Virus record (IMG/VR): IMGVR_UViG_3300047550_003625
Location: 1-28,470 of that record
From: a virus
DNA length: 28,470 nucleotides
Reading direction: 5' to 3' (one strand)
In this document: positions 20,034 through 28,469 of the stretch, one piece after another
Position numbering within the stretch: position 1 is the stretch's first letter
How the letters are laid out: every line of letters starts with the position of its first letter
Translations under genes and position numbers: made by a program
The notes under the pieces: model-generated
Database searches by the model: none
Seen by the model: only the letters and a program-made list of their open reading frames with translations
Told to the model about the DNA's origin: nothing

Positions 20034-22664
20034 TTATCCAACAAGCCCTGTTCTCGCCGTTCCTGTTCCTGCACTTGATAAACGGCTCATGCCAGCAAGG
20101 GTACCAAGCCCCGCAATACCAAGCCCTGCGGCAGTCTGGAAGGGGCTTGCAGAGGGCATGCTACTTGCAATCAAGGAGCTTTGCGTGCTGGGTGCGCCGC
20201 GATAAATATCAGAAACAAAACCTAACTGCTGGAACGGAGCCATCGTATCCATCATGGATGTTGCTCGGATGGCATCAAGCTGCGCCTGTCGATTAGCCTG
20301 TTCCATCGCTCCAATACCCATCATCGCACTTACATCGGCTTGACCCAGCTGTGTTGCTGCTTGGCCCAAGGCTCCTTGCTGAACGCCCAACTGCCCAATG
20401 CCCTGGCCCATTTGGCCCAACGTACCTGCACGCTGAAGGTCGATGCCTGCACGTTGCGCGGCTAATCCTCCAAGGCTCTGGCCCAGAGTCCCGTAAAGCC
20501 CTGCACGTTGCGCATCAATAGCCGCCTGCGATTGAGCAATTTGAGAAGGTAGCATGCCCCCCAATTGAGCCTCTTGTCCAGACAACGCGCCGTAGAGTTG
20601 CGCGCCTGCTTGTCCTAATTGGGTTTGTTGCAAGGCTTGTTGACCATACAGGCTTCCCAGCCCCTGTAATACCCCTGCCTGTTGAAGCCCCTGGGCTTGT
20701 TGCGTCTGTTCCAGTTGCGCCATTTGCATGGCCGTGTTCGCATCAAAACCCGCTTGCTGGAAACGCTGCGCAGCGGCTTGAAGTCCAAGGCCTGCTTGAG
20801 TTCCAGCAGCGCTTAATTGCCCTTGCCCAAGGGCTTGACGAAGGCCCGCTGCCTGTTGGGCGAGTTGAGCCCCTTGAAGACCATACTGTCCCTGCAAAGC
20901 TTGATTGGCTAACGCAGCTTGTTGTTGAAACTGAGCATTTTGCAATGCTTGGTTGTAGCCTGTTTGCTGGTTTGCCAAAGCGGCTTGAAGGGCAGATTGT
21001 TGGTTCATGCCCGCCGCTTGCAAACGATTTGCTTCAGATTGAATGCGAGCTTGTTGCTCGTTTGTCAAATTAGCTAAAGCAGTTTGAAGGCCTGCTTGAG
21101 TGCCTAATTCTTGGACACCTAATTTAGCAGCGAGGTTTTGTTGATTAACCGTAACGTCTCGCTGCTGGTTAGCAAGCGCAGTTTGCATTGCAGCTTGCTG
21201 GTTCATACCCGCTGCTTGTAAACGATTTGCTTCAGATTGAATGCGAGCTTGTTGCTCGTTGGATAAGTTGGCTAATGATGTTTGTAATCCAATCTGCCCC
21301 GCGCCTAATTGCTGCACCCCAAGCTGAGCAGCTAAGTTTTGTTGCCCAACGGTTAGACCTGCCGCTTGATTGGCTTGCTGTGCAGCAAGGCGAGCCTGTT
21401 GTTCTGTATTGAATTGCTGTTGTGCCTGTTGGTAAGCTTGTTGCAGCCCTTGCGCTTGAATATCGCCAAGCTGCGTTGCAAGATTTCTTTGCGCCTCTGC
21501 TTCAACGACGCCTTCTCTTGTTCCACCAAAGGCCCCTGCACGAATTGCCTGAGCAGCACGGCCCTGCCTTGCAATATCTGCTTGACGCTGTGCTTCACGT
21601 TGTTGAATCGCAACCACGTTCTGCATGTAGGGCGACATCATGCCTTCTGCGGTTCCTGGTGCGCCAAAAGACTGCGTCGTTACTTGCTGTGCAGGGCCCA
21701 TTTGAAATGTTTGTAGCTGAGGGGCATAGCTTGTTTGAGCTGCGGACAACCCCCCTACGCCTACCCGTTCTGGTGCAGCAACGTCCCTAACAGACCCCAT
21801 TTGAAACGACTCTAAGTTAGGCTTAAACCCCGTCTGTGCCGCACTAATGTCCCCCTGTCCTACACGCTCTGCACCAACTCGATCAATGCTAGCTATCGAT
21901 GCTGCTGTAGCGGTTGGCGCTTGTCCAAGTTTTGCAGCCGCCTGAGCCTGATCCGCCGCTTGTTGTAAAGAAGCAATGCCTTGTGCAAACTCGGGCCTTG
22001 AGGCCGCAGCCGCTGCTTCCCTTGAGGCTAAAGCCGCCGTGCCTTGTGCTCCTGTTAAGAATCCCCTTTCTTCCGTAAAATTTGAAGGAACTGCCGCAGA
22101 CGCAGTAGTTGCTGCTTCATTCTGGTATTTATTTGCTTGGCTTAAATCTGCCTGAAGATAGTTAGGCAGGATTTGCCGAGCGTATTGCAGACCACCAATC
22201 CCGGAACGAACTTCATCAAGACCTCCACCTGCGGTGGTGCTGTAGCCCGCCATCAAGTCAGCCGCACCAAGACCTCGACTAACCGCTTCTTGAGCGCTTA
22301 AGTATTCAGGCGCAACATTAAGATTTCCGGCAAGATTTGCCGCTTGTTGTGAAAGCGTTTGTCCTTGAGTAAGAGCCTCCGACCCAGCTTGTAAATAAGG
22401 CTCGTAGGCTCCAATGCCTTGCCTTGCCAAATCTGCTGCTTGGATCTGGCCTCTTGATTCTCCTGCTACCTCATAGGCAGGGAGATCCAGGGGCATGTTG
22501 TAGAGCTGACGCGCCTCTTCAATCAAGCCCATCCGATAGGCCGCGACCCTTGGATCTTCTGCGGTGTAGCCTACTTGATATTGGACATTAGGCCCTGCCG
22601 GAAGCCCTGTCAGAGGCCCTGTAAGCTCTCCGGGTCTTGCCGATAACCCTGTTGACGTGCTCAT
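20034..22664 (-). CDS. Gln/Ala-rich repetitive virion protein, 876 residues
   Basis: The protein is dominated by Gln, Ala, Leu and Gly and is likely helical or coiled-coil for much of its length. The segment SPYMQNVVAIQQREAQRQAD, with RAGAFGGTREGVVEAEAQR after it, is a pattern I associate with structural proteins of uncultured aquatic phages. A 66-67 residue unit (starting VGQQNLAAQLG and VNQQNLAAKLG) occurs twice in tandem. The C-terminal part contains shorter imperfect units with LGQ and QRAG. AAGGTG precedes the ATG, three bases from the upstream stop. Likely an internal virion or tail-associated protein; function is inferred from context only. Confidence 0.6.
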   Translation of the reverse strand: MSTSTGLSARPGELTGPLTGLPAGPNVQYQVGYTAEDPRVAAYRMGLIEEARQLYNMPLDLPAYEVAGESRGQIQAADLARQGIGAYEPYLQAGSEALTQGQTLSQQAANLAGNLNVAPEYLSAQEAVSRGLGAADLMAGYSTTAGGGLDEVRSGIGGLQYARQILPNYLQADLSQANKYQNEAATTASAAVPSNFTEERGFLTGAQGTAALASREAAAAASRPEFAQGIASLQQAADQAQAAAKLGQAPTATAASIASIDRVGAERVGQGDISAAQTGFKPNLESFQMGSVRDVAAPERVGVGGLSAAQTSYAPQLQTFQMGPAQQVTTQSFGAPGTAEGMMSPYMQNVVAIQQREAQRQADIARQGRAAQAIRAGAFGGTREGVVEAEAQRNLATQLGDIQAQGLQQAYQQAQQQFNTEQQARLAAQQANQAAGLTVGQQNLAAQLGVQQLGAGQIGLQTSLANLSNEQQARIQSEANRLQAAGMNQQAAMQTALANQQRDVTVNQQNLAAKLGVQELGTQAGLQTALANLTNEQQARIQSEANRLQAAGMNQQSALQAALANQQTGYNQALQNAQFQQQAALANQALQGQYGLQGAQLAQQAAGLRQALGQGQLSAAGTQAGLGLQAAAQRFQQAGFDANTAMQMAQLEQTQQAQGLQQAGVLQGLGSLYGQQALQQTQLGQAGAQLYGALSGQEAQLGGMLPSQIAQSQAAIDAQRAGLYGTLGQSLGGLAAQRAGIDLQRAGTLGQMGQGIGQLGVQQGALGQAATQLGQADVSAMMGIGAMEQANRQAQLDAIRATSMMDTMAPFQQLGFVSDIYRGAPSTQSSLIASSMPSASPFQTAAGLGIAGLGTLAGMSRLSSAGTGTARTGLVG
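20952..21350. repeat. Tandem direct repeat of about 200 bp in the Gln-rich virion gene
   Basis: Two copies of a unit of 201 and 198 bases (about 21150-21350 and 20952-21149) encode 67 and 66 residues. The core QQARIQSEANRLQAAGMNQQ is identical in both, and flanking parts differ by several substitutions and one codon indel. Substitutions show the duplication is older than the perfect PPGM repeat. Confidence 0.8.
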
Positions 22665-22667
22665 GGA

Positions 22668-24773
22668 TTACACCTTACGTTCTTCAAGCATTTTCATCAT
22701 GGAATAAAGGCGTTTTGCGCCTTTTTTCCGAGATCCGTTACCGAGATTTCTTACTGCCTTAGCGGTAAACACAAATTCCCCATCAGACAACAAAGCCGGA
22801 ATCGAGTCCGAGGTCCCTGTTCCAGGGCCATTGATGTGTCCTTGCTTGCGCGGGTAGGTTGTTCCACCCATCTCTAAAGCCATGATACCGCCCTGTGCGT
22901 AGCCTGGAGGACGTCGAGGCGCATAGCCCCTGGATCCTTGCAACCCGCCAAAGGTCAAGGGTTTTGCATAAGCTGGATTTGCAAAATCAAACGCGGCCAT
23001 GTTGGGCGCAGCGGCGGGGGTTTCTTTGAATCCTCCTCCCAAAGCCATTGCACCAAGGCCAAGTGCCGCAGCAGGACCATAGGTGGAGAGAATCCCCGGT
23101 GTCCCTGCTTTTATAACAGCATCGTAGGCCTGTCTAGCAAGGAAAGGACTTTTACTGCTTGCCATTTCTGCGTTGAACGCGGCCTTGGCTTCTTCGATGA
23201 CTTTTGCCGGAACTGCACCTCGACTGCCGCCAAGGGCCTCGGGCATGTATTTGTCATAAAGTCCAGCGGCTTTGTCATAAAGCCCCGAGGCTTGGTCCAT
23301 CAACGAAGGTGGGGGCGGAGGAGCGCTACCACGACCATACCCAATTGATTCAAACTCCATGCCTTGACCGAGTTGCGCAGGAACCGATTGCGCAGGAACC
23401 GGCACTTTGTAGGCATCTGGGTTAGCGATGCTCACACGCCTAGCTATGGGATCGCTTAACTCAGGCGCTGGACCTGCTGACATGGGAGGCGGGGGTCCCA
23501 TGCCAGGGCCTTGCATGGCAAATTGTCCAAGATCCCCGGTTCCTGGAGCAGCAAAACGGCCTACTCCAGAATCATTCGCTAAGGCCTCATTTAACACATT
23601 AAGTCTTGTTTGATGGGTGCTTCCAACGGGGTACCCCCTGTTTAGCGTCGTCGGATCTATCTCACCAATAGAGGCTTGATAATCGCCTATAACTTTTTGA
23701 TATTGATCAATAGGGGAAAAGGTATTGCCTGCCATTGGCACACGAGCGGCATCAAACTCCATGCCTGGAACACGTGGAGCTAGAGGGGCCCCAACGACAG
23801 TGTCAGCCGCAGGAGTTTGAGCAGCGGAATCAAGAGAAGGCAGCGCAGCAGGAGCCGTATCAACGGGGGAAACCAGGGTTTCTGCCCCCGCAGCGGAAAT
23901 TGGCGCAGGGGCTTGAGCAGATGCAAAAGCATCTGCTCCGCCCATAATACCGGCAGTTGCACCTGCGGTAACACCCCCTATGGCTCCTGCTTTTATGGCC
24001 TCTCCGATATTTTTACCCTGCAATATTGCAGTCCCTGCACCTCCTACAAACCCACTAACAGCAGCAATTCCTGCGGTGGAGGTAACTCCCATAAACCCAG
24101 CTGCTGCGGGGCCTATGAAAAACCCAAGCGCGATGGGCAGGACAATCCTGCCTATACTACTTTGAGCAAACTTTTTAACCGCATTGCCGATAGATTTAAA
24201 AAGCTTGCCTAAGAAAAACTCAGGCAATCCTGTTACAGGATTGATCGTGCCGCTTCCTCCACGGGCCTTGAGCAATGCGGCTTCCTCAGGGGTGATGTGT
24301 GCAAGCATCGTGTCGCCAAAACGACCATACTGCGCCAGATCTGCAATGCCGCCACGCGCCATGCCCATCGGAGCAGGTTGCTCAACGGTCAAATAATCAA
24401 GCGCCATGTTCAACGCGACAAAGAACATCGGATCAAACTGCGCAGGCAGGATGTCCTCAGGAATACCCTGCTGCATATACTGACGACGAATTCTTTGATA
24501 ATCCTGAGGCGTGTACAGGATTTCATCAACCATCTTATTAAGCAACATGAGCATGTCCATGGGGATGGACTGTGCACGCAACTCATCCACAAATTCCTTA
24601 ACGGCCTGTGGATCGGCCTGCATCGCCCCACTGAGCAACTCATCGCTAAATTGCTTAGGAGGAACTTGCTCACGAAGCTGTTCAAATAACGCCTCTTCCT
24701 GGGGGTTGGCCCGTGGTTGAGGTGCTGCACCTCCTATTTGAGGGAGCGACATAATGCCTTGCATTTCTTCCAT
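22668..24773 (-). CDS. Virion structural protein with conserved GPGTGTSD C-terminal motif
   Basis: This 701-residue protein ends with a segment seen in many phage structural proteins: KQGHINGPGTGTSDSIPALL, then SDGEFVFTAKAVRNLGNG. Residues 135-142 are PMGMARGG. Residues about 209-250 are hydrophobic and Gly/Ala-rich (PIALGFFIGPAAAGFMG), followed by GEAIKAGAIGGVTAGATAG, which suggests a membrane-inserting region. The middle is Pro-rich low complexity (GPPPPMSAG, APPPPPSL). AGGAAAGG lies upstream of the ATG. Position between small tail-type genes and ejection-type genes fits a virion or DNA-delivery role. The conserved C-terminal motif has no function I can name. Confidence 0.65.
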   Translation of the reverse strand: MEEMQGIMSLPQIGGAAPQPRANPQEEALFEQLREQVPPKQFSDELLSGAMQADPQAVKEFVDELRAQSIPMDMLMLLNKMVDEILYTPQDYQRIRRQYMQQGIPEDILPAQFDPMFFVALNMALDYLTVEQPAPMGMARGGIADLAQYGRFGDTMLAHITPEEAALLKARGGSGTINPVTGLPEFFLGKLFKSIGNAVKKFAQSSIGRIVLPIALGFFIGPAAAGFMGVTSTAGIAAVSGFVGGAGTAILQGKNIGEAIKAGAIGGVTAGATAGIMGGADAFASAQAPAPISAAGAETLVSPVDTAPAALPSLDSAAQTPAADTVVGAPLAPRVPGMEFDAARVPMAGNTFSPIDQYQKVIGDYQASIGEIDPTTLNRGYPVGSTHQTRLNVLNEALANDSGVGRFAAPGTGDLGQFAMQGPGMGPPPPMSAGPAPELSDPIARRVSIANPDAYKVPVPAQSVPAQLGQGMEFESIGYGRGSAPPPPPSLMDQASGLYDKAAGLYDKYMPEALGGSRGAVPAKVIEEAKAAFNAEMASSKSPFLARQAYDAVIKAGTPGILSTYGPAAALGLGAMALGGGFKETPAAAPNMAAFDFANPAYAKPLTFGGLQGSRGYAPRRPPGYAQGGIMALEMGGTTYPRKQGHINGPGTGTSDSIPALLSDGEFVFTAKAVRNLGNGSRKKGAKRLYSMMKMLEERKV

Positions 24774-24798
24774 GTTAGTGCCTTTCCTGTTGAGCCAT

Positions 24799-24830
24799 GG
24801 TCCTTGGACCGCGCGTCGGGAAAGGACGCG
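24799..24830. repeat. Two adjacent hairpins in an 85-base intergenic gap
   Basis: GGTCC/GGACC (24799-24803 and 24806-24810, two-base centre) lies beside CGCGTC/GACGCG (24812-24817 and 24825-24830, seven-base loop). They occupy most of the gap between the small protein gene at 24859 and the structural gene at 24773. No T-run follows on the minus strand, so they are not simple terminators. RNase III-type processing, mRNA stabilisation or an operator are possible. Confidence 0.55.
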
Positions 24831-24858
24831 AAAGATGGCGTAATTATGCTCGATTTGC

Positions 24859-25191
24859 CTAGTTTCTGTCCATCTCTAAGTAGGAGATGACAAAGTCAAC
24901 GGTAGTTACACTTGATTCAACTTTAAGCTCGTCAGTCTCTTCCATGTTCAACGGCACGCCGCTGAACACGTCCATCGTGGCGTTGGTAGGCAGCACGTAC
25001 GATTTAAGCAGTGAATAACCCGTAGCACCGCCTGCTGGATAAAGCTTTACATTTAAGGTGGCGCTGCTTGCATTGCGGTTTGTGACACGTAAAGACGCTA
25101 CTGTCGCAGCATTGGCCGCAGGTACTGTGTAAAGAGCCGATTCTGTATTAGCAGCGGGCGTCAAAACGTCTCGAAAATATTTATTGGCCAT
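24859..25191 (-). CDS. Small beta-rich virion protein
   Basis: This 110-residue protein (MANKYFRDVLTPAANTESAL) alternates hydrophobic and polar residues as in a beta-sandwich: ATVASLRVTNRNASSATLNV, SYVLPTNATMDVFSGVPLNM and VDFVISYLEM. I associate such proteins with virion decoration or tail components in podovirus-type gene orders. Its ATG is one base after the stop of the C1q-like gene, with no clear ribosome-binding site, so it is probably translated by coupling. No enzymatic motif is present. Confidence 0.65.
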   Translation of the reverse strand: MANKYFRDVLTPAANTESALYTVPAANAATVASLRVTNRNASSATLNVKLYPAGGATGYSLLKSYVLPTNATMDVFSGVPLNMEETDELKVESSVTTVDFVISYLEMDRN

Positions 25192-25192
25192 G

Positions 25193-25900
25193 TCAAAAAG
25201 CCGAAACGAAGTTGATGGTTAAAATGACCGAAGGGATCTCTGGCCGAGTGGGCGAAGTTCCTGCTGCATAGTGCTCTAAATACACATCAAGGCTATCGGA
25301 CCACCATGCAACCTCAAGATATTCGGTTGCCGGATTGTTAATGGTAAAAATACCTGTGATTGCCGGAACAATATGCGTCCAAATATTGGCACTTTTACGT
25401 GCGGCAATGTCAAAACGCGTGTTGCTTAGGGCAATATTACTTCCGGTGTTTTTAAACCACACTTCAAACTCTGCGGCACTTGTACCACGATTGGTTACTT
25501 GAAGGGTAAAAGTAACAAGATAGTTCCCGGCACAAGGTACTTTAATACGACTATTACTAGTTACGCTGATGCCATTGGCAGGAGAAACACTATCGTAGGT
25601 TATAAGGTTTTCTGCGGTTATGCTTCCATTTGTCTGATCCGTTTCAGAAACAATCATTGCATAAGGTAATGCAATCCCATTACTAATTTGGGCTCCACGG
25701 ATTCCGGCAGAAAACCCCGATCCTCCGGGCGTAGGGCCAAACCAATTAAGCGCTGCTGCTTGGTTTTGATCCAGCACGGAACCGTAGGTGTTATTAAGCT
25801 GAAGAACAACTTGTTCAAGCGATCGAATGAGCTGGTTGAATTGCTCTGGGCTGTATTGTTGAGAGGCGTTTGGAAGCCTGACGTTAAATATCTTGCTCAT
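25193..25900 (-). CDS. C1q/jelly-roll-like tail or fibre protein
   Basis: The first 40 residues (NVRLPNASQQYSPEQFNQLI, then a helix with LEQVVLQLNN) are typical of phage tail proteins that attach through an N-terminal helix. The C-terminal 120 residues resemble C1q/TNF-type jelly-roll domains: IKVPCAGNYLVTFTLQVTNR, EVWFKNTGSNIALSNTRF, EYLEVAWWSDSLDVYLE and SVILTINFVSAF at the end. Such domains form trimers and can bind receptors. The ATG overlaps the previous stop by four bases (ATGA). It probably acts at the virion surface; the exact ligand cannot be inferred. Confidence 0.75.
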   Translation of the reverse strand: MSKIFNVRLPNASQQYSPEQFNQLIRSLEQVVLQLNNTYGSVLDQNQAAALNWFGPTPGGSGFSAGIRGAQISNGIALPYAMIVSETDQTNGSITAENLITYDSVSPANGISVTSNSRIKVPCAGNYLVTFTLQVTNRGTSAAEFEVWFKNTGSNIALSNTRFDIAARKSANIWTHIVPAITGIFTINNPATEYLEVAWWSDSLDVYLEHYAAGTSPTRPEIPSVILTINFVSAF

Positions 25901-27774
25901 CGCAACCCATCAGGCTGAATGTCCACCCGCATCGTGCCGTAGCGCCAGTTGGTGTCTACCGCATCACTCTCGATGGTCAAGCTAATCTGCCTGCCCCGTG
26001 CCCGAGTGTCAATTTTTTGTGTAGTAGGAGTTACCGTATAAGGATCCAAGGTACTTGGCACAGCCGTCGCCTGTGGATAGGCACGCAATCTCAATCGCAC
26101 CGTGAGATCACCCAATTGATTTTTGAAGTCAGGAATAAATCTGCTCATGAACATCATTTGATCGCCGTCCCCGATATCAAAATACCCTGAGACGATGTAG
26201 GAAAGAATCGCTGCACCGTTGCCGTTATAGCCGTCTTCCTGGTTAAAAAGTTGAGCACGCCCAGCAGTTAACCCATAAATCGTGGTCAAGGTGGACTCAG
26301 TCCCATTGGGGTCGTAATTCGTTGCAAGCGGCTTGTCAAAAGTGCCAATGTCTGCCCACGCGGTCCGAGACAAACTGCCCACGGACCAGACGTTTTCAAG
26401 ATAGTTGTACGTTACAAAGCGATCAATATACTCTTCTCCCGCCGTGCAATACCACCACGTCACTTCGTTAAATTGCGCATTAACACCTGCATGAACCTTT
26501 GTAGCCTGTATAAAGTCTAAATCTTTAAATACAAAATCTTGTACAGTACAAGGCAGCTTTTTGACCGTGCCGTCAAAGACATAAAAAGCTTCCGTGCTCA
26601 TCCAATAGGCAACACCATTGACGTCCACAGCAGCATGTGGACCAATGCACCCGCAGTTAGCCCCTAGCTGTTGAAAGCCGAATGTGTAAGGAGGCCCAAC
26701 ATACTGTTGACCATGAATGGATGTATCAGTCCAAATTAAAATCTGGCCCCGTGATCGTGTTGCAGTAACAATAAAACTTCCGTCTGTTAAACGTTGGCCT
26801 CCCGCCGTGTTTGTTGCACTTTCTACAAACTGATTGCGGTCCTCTTGGTTTGAAAAGCGAACAAGCATGGGGTCTTGGGTCGAGGGTGTTCCTACCGTAG
26901 CCTCTGTTCCAAAGCAGACCAAATGCCGATCCGGCGTAGAGACCAAAGCGTATTTGCTCTTTGTAGGTGCGCCAGAAATAGCGGAGGCCCGTGTTCCAGT
27001 GCCCACAGAAGGGCTCCACTCGTAAATGCCTCCATCAACAAGCTGTGCAATCAACAGCTCCCCAAAAACATCAAACTGCCAGACACGAGAAAACAACGTA
27101 AGCCCTGCGGATGCTGAACGCGGCGTTCCCCAAGTGCTCAAGCCCCAAGTGCCTGTGCCCCAACCAAAATCGTTATAGCTTACGTCAGAGCCTACATTAA
27201 TCTGGTATTGCCCAACGACTGAAGCGCCTCCATTGCCTACATCGGATGCGTTTGCATTGACGGGTGCCGTGATGGTGTAACTGTTTCCAGTGAGCACTTC
27301 AGTGATTTCAAACTCAGACTGTAAGATTGCCTGGGTAATATTGCCTCCTGCTCCAAGGCCGTTGGCGTTAACACCACTAAAGGTAACAAAATCCCCGGTG
27401 ATTGCGCCATGACTTGCGTCTGTGACTGTAATGATGGGAGAACCCGTGGTCGCGGCGAAGGTCACATCGCCTGCGGAAGTCGTAGCTCGTATGGGCGTTA
27501 AATCAAACCAAGCCCCACCGTAAAAAACATAAAGCTTTCGGTTTGTGCCTAATGCTGCATAGGGTGCCCCATCCAGGTCATTCCAGGTAAAAACCTCACT
27601 TACTGCCCCCACAAAATAAGGAGAGGTGACATTAAATTGAGTCCATCCGCCTAATTTTTCCGGCAGGCCATAACGAAAGCGGATATAGTCGCCATCGATC
27701 CACCCGCCTTCAGCGCCGTATTCTGTGTTTTGTTTGTCAATCCCTGGTTTCAGGAACAATCGCATTAAAGGCAC
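25897..27774 (-). CDS. Phage stabilization/tail hub protein, P22 gp10-like
   Basis: This 625-residue beta-rich protein starts with FLKPGIDKQNTEYGAEGGW and IRFRYGLPEKLGGW. Repeated Trp/Gly/Tyr blades follow (WGTGTWGLSTWGTP, DRHLVCFGTEA, GQILIWTDTS, VNGVAYWMSTEAFYVFDG), suggesting a beta-propeller. That architecture matches P22 gp10-type packaged DNA stabilization proteins, which seal the portal and carry the tail; direct sequence identity to P22 gp10 looks low. An inserted domain at about residues 95-175 (VTFAATTGSPIITVTDASHG) resembles Ig-like modules. The start is GTG, six bases after GAGG and three bases past the lysozyme stop; an ATG at codon 4 is an alternative. Confidence 0.65.
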   Translation of the reverse strand: MPLMRLFLKPGIDKQNTEYGAEGGWIDGDYIRFRYGLPEKLGGWTQFNVTSPYFVGAVSEVFTWNDLDGAPYAALGTNRKLYVFYGGAWFDLTPIRATTSAGDVTFAATTGSPIITVTDASHGAITGDFVTFSGVNANGLGAGGNITQAILQSEFEITEVLTGNSYTITAPVNANASDVGNGGASVVGQYQINVGSDVSYNDFGWGTGTWGLSTWGTPRSASAGLTLFSRVWQFDVFGELLIAQLVDGGIYEWSPSVGTGTRASAISGAPTKSKYALVSTPDRHLVCFGTEATVGTPSTQDPMLVRFSNQEDRNQFVESATNTAGGQRLTDGSFIVTATRSRGQILIWTDTSIHGQQYVGPPYTFGFQQLGANCGCIGPHAAVDVNGVAYWMSTEAFYVFDGTVKKLPCTVQDFVFKDLDFIQATKVHAGVNAQFNEVTWWYCTAGEEYIDRFVTYNYLENVWSVGSLSRTAWADIGTFDKPLATNYDPNGTESTLTTIYGLTAGRAQLFNQEDGYNGNGAAILSYIVSGYFDIGDGDQMMFMSRFIPDFKNQLGDLTVRLRLRAYPQATAVPSTLDPYTVTPTTQKIDTRARGRQISLTIESDAVDTNWRYGTMRVDIQPDGLR

Positions 27775-27777
27775 GGT

Positions 27778-28248
27778 TTACCTCATCAATGCAGCTTCAG
27801 CCGCACGGCGGCGGGTAAGTCCGGGGAGTATGCGACCAGCAGCCCTGTTCCATTTAAGGCACTCATTTGCTGCATCACCCCAATCTCCCGCGTCAATACG
27901 TTTTTTGAACGTGGAAATCCTGTAATTTCCTAGGCCACAATTGTACGCCCAGCTTACTGTTGCAGCAATGCGTCGTGGGGAGGCACTTGGAAACGTCGGA
28001 CTAAGTTTGCAAAGTCCTACATAAAAGTAATTGATGTGATGGTCTAAAGCGTCCTCACACTGAGCCATCGTCCAAATGGTTCCCGGCTGAATATCAGGGC
28101 CGGTAGCTCCCCAACCTATGGTCCAAGGATGTCCTTTGGTTCCGGGGTCGGGATAGGAGGTTACGGTTCCGTCAGGCAGAAGCCTAGCTAGCCCTTCAAA
28201 AGGCTTGATGAGTACATCTCTTGCTAGCTTCTTTGCCTCTTCATTCAC
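27778..28248 (-). CDS. Endolysin, GH24-type lysozyme
   Basis: This 156-residue protein has the phage lysozyme layout: FEG near the N terminus (catalytic E18), then YPDPGTKGHPWTIGWGATG with D34 and T43, then WAYNCGLGNYRISTFKKRI and RAAGRILPGLTRRRAAEAAL. GH24 enzymes cut peptidoglycan between N-acetylmuramic acid and N-acetylglucosamine. I chose the GTG at 28248 because it overlaps the upstream holin-like stop as GTGA; a longer GTG frame to 28299 would run into that gene. No signal peptide or SAR-type anchor is visible, so export should depend on a holin. The upstream gene is a good holin candidate. Confidence 0.9.
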   Translation of the reverse strand: MNEEAKKLARDVLIKPFEGLARLLPDGTVTSYPDPGTKGHPWTIGWGATGPDIQPGTIWTMAQCEDALDHHINYFYVGLCKLSPTFPSASPRRIAATVSWAYNCGLGNYRISTFKKRIDAGDWGDAANECLKWNRAAGRILPGLTRRRAAEAALMR

Positions 28249-28469
28249 GACTTTTGGTATTTTTCTATGCTGCGACCAACAAACCAGAATGTGAGGCACA
28301 TGGTAAATACTCCAAAATCGTCCTCATCCCAGACTTGAGTTACGACTTCTGTCCAGTTCGCGCCTGTTTTAAACGCCAGTACAAGCGCTGCTGCCTTGAC
28401 CGTCGCGTACATGAAAAATAAACACCAAGTGATGCCGGGACGTACAAGAGCAGATATTCCAGCCACAAA
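28245..28469 (-). CDS. Holin-like membrane protein, 5' end cut by the window
   Basis: At least 74 residues are visible. GITWCLFFMYATVKAAALVL and, after an acidic segment (VWDEDDFG), FTMCLTFWFVGRSI are likely membrane helices. The pattern RPGITW followed by a C-terminal FWFVGRSIEK resembles the 3-TM holin family known from phages and gene-transfer agents, in which case one helix would lie beyond the right edge. The frame stays open to the edge, and a GTG at 28466 has no clear ribosome-binding site, so I treat the gene as truncated. It overlaps the lysozyme start by four bases, the usual holin-endolysin arrangement. Confidence 0.7.
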   Translation of the reverse strand, partial: FVAGISALVRPGITWCLFFMYATVKAAALVLAFKTGANWTEVVTQVWDEDDFGVFTMCLTFWFVGRSIEKYQKS

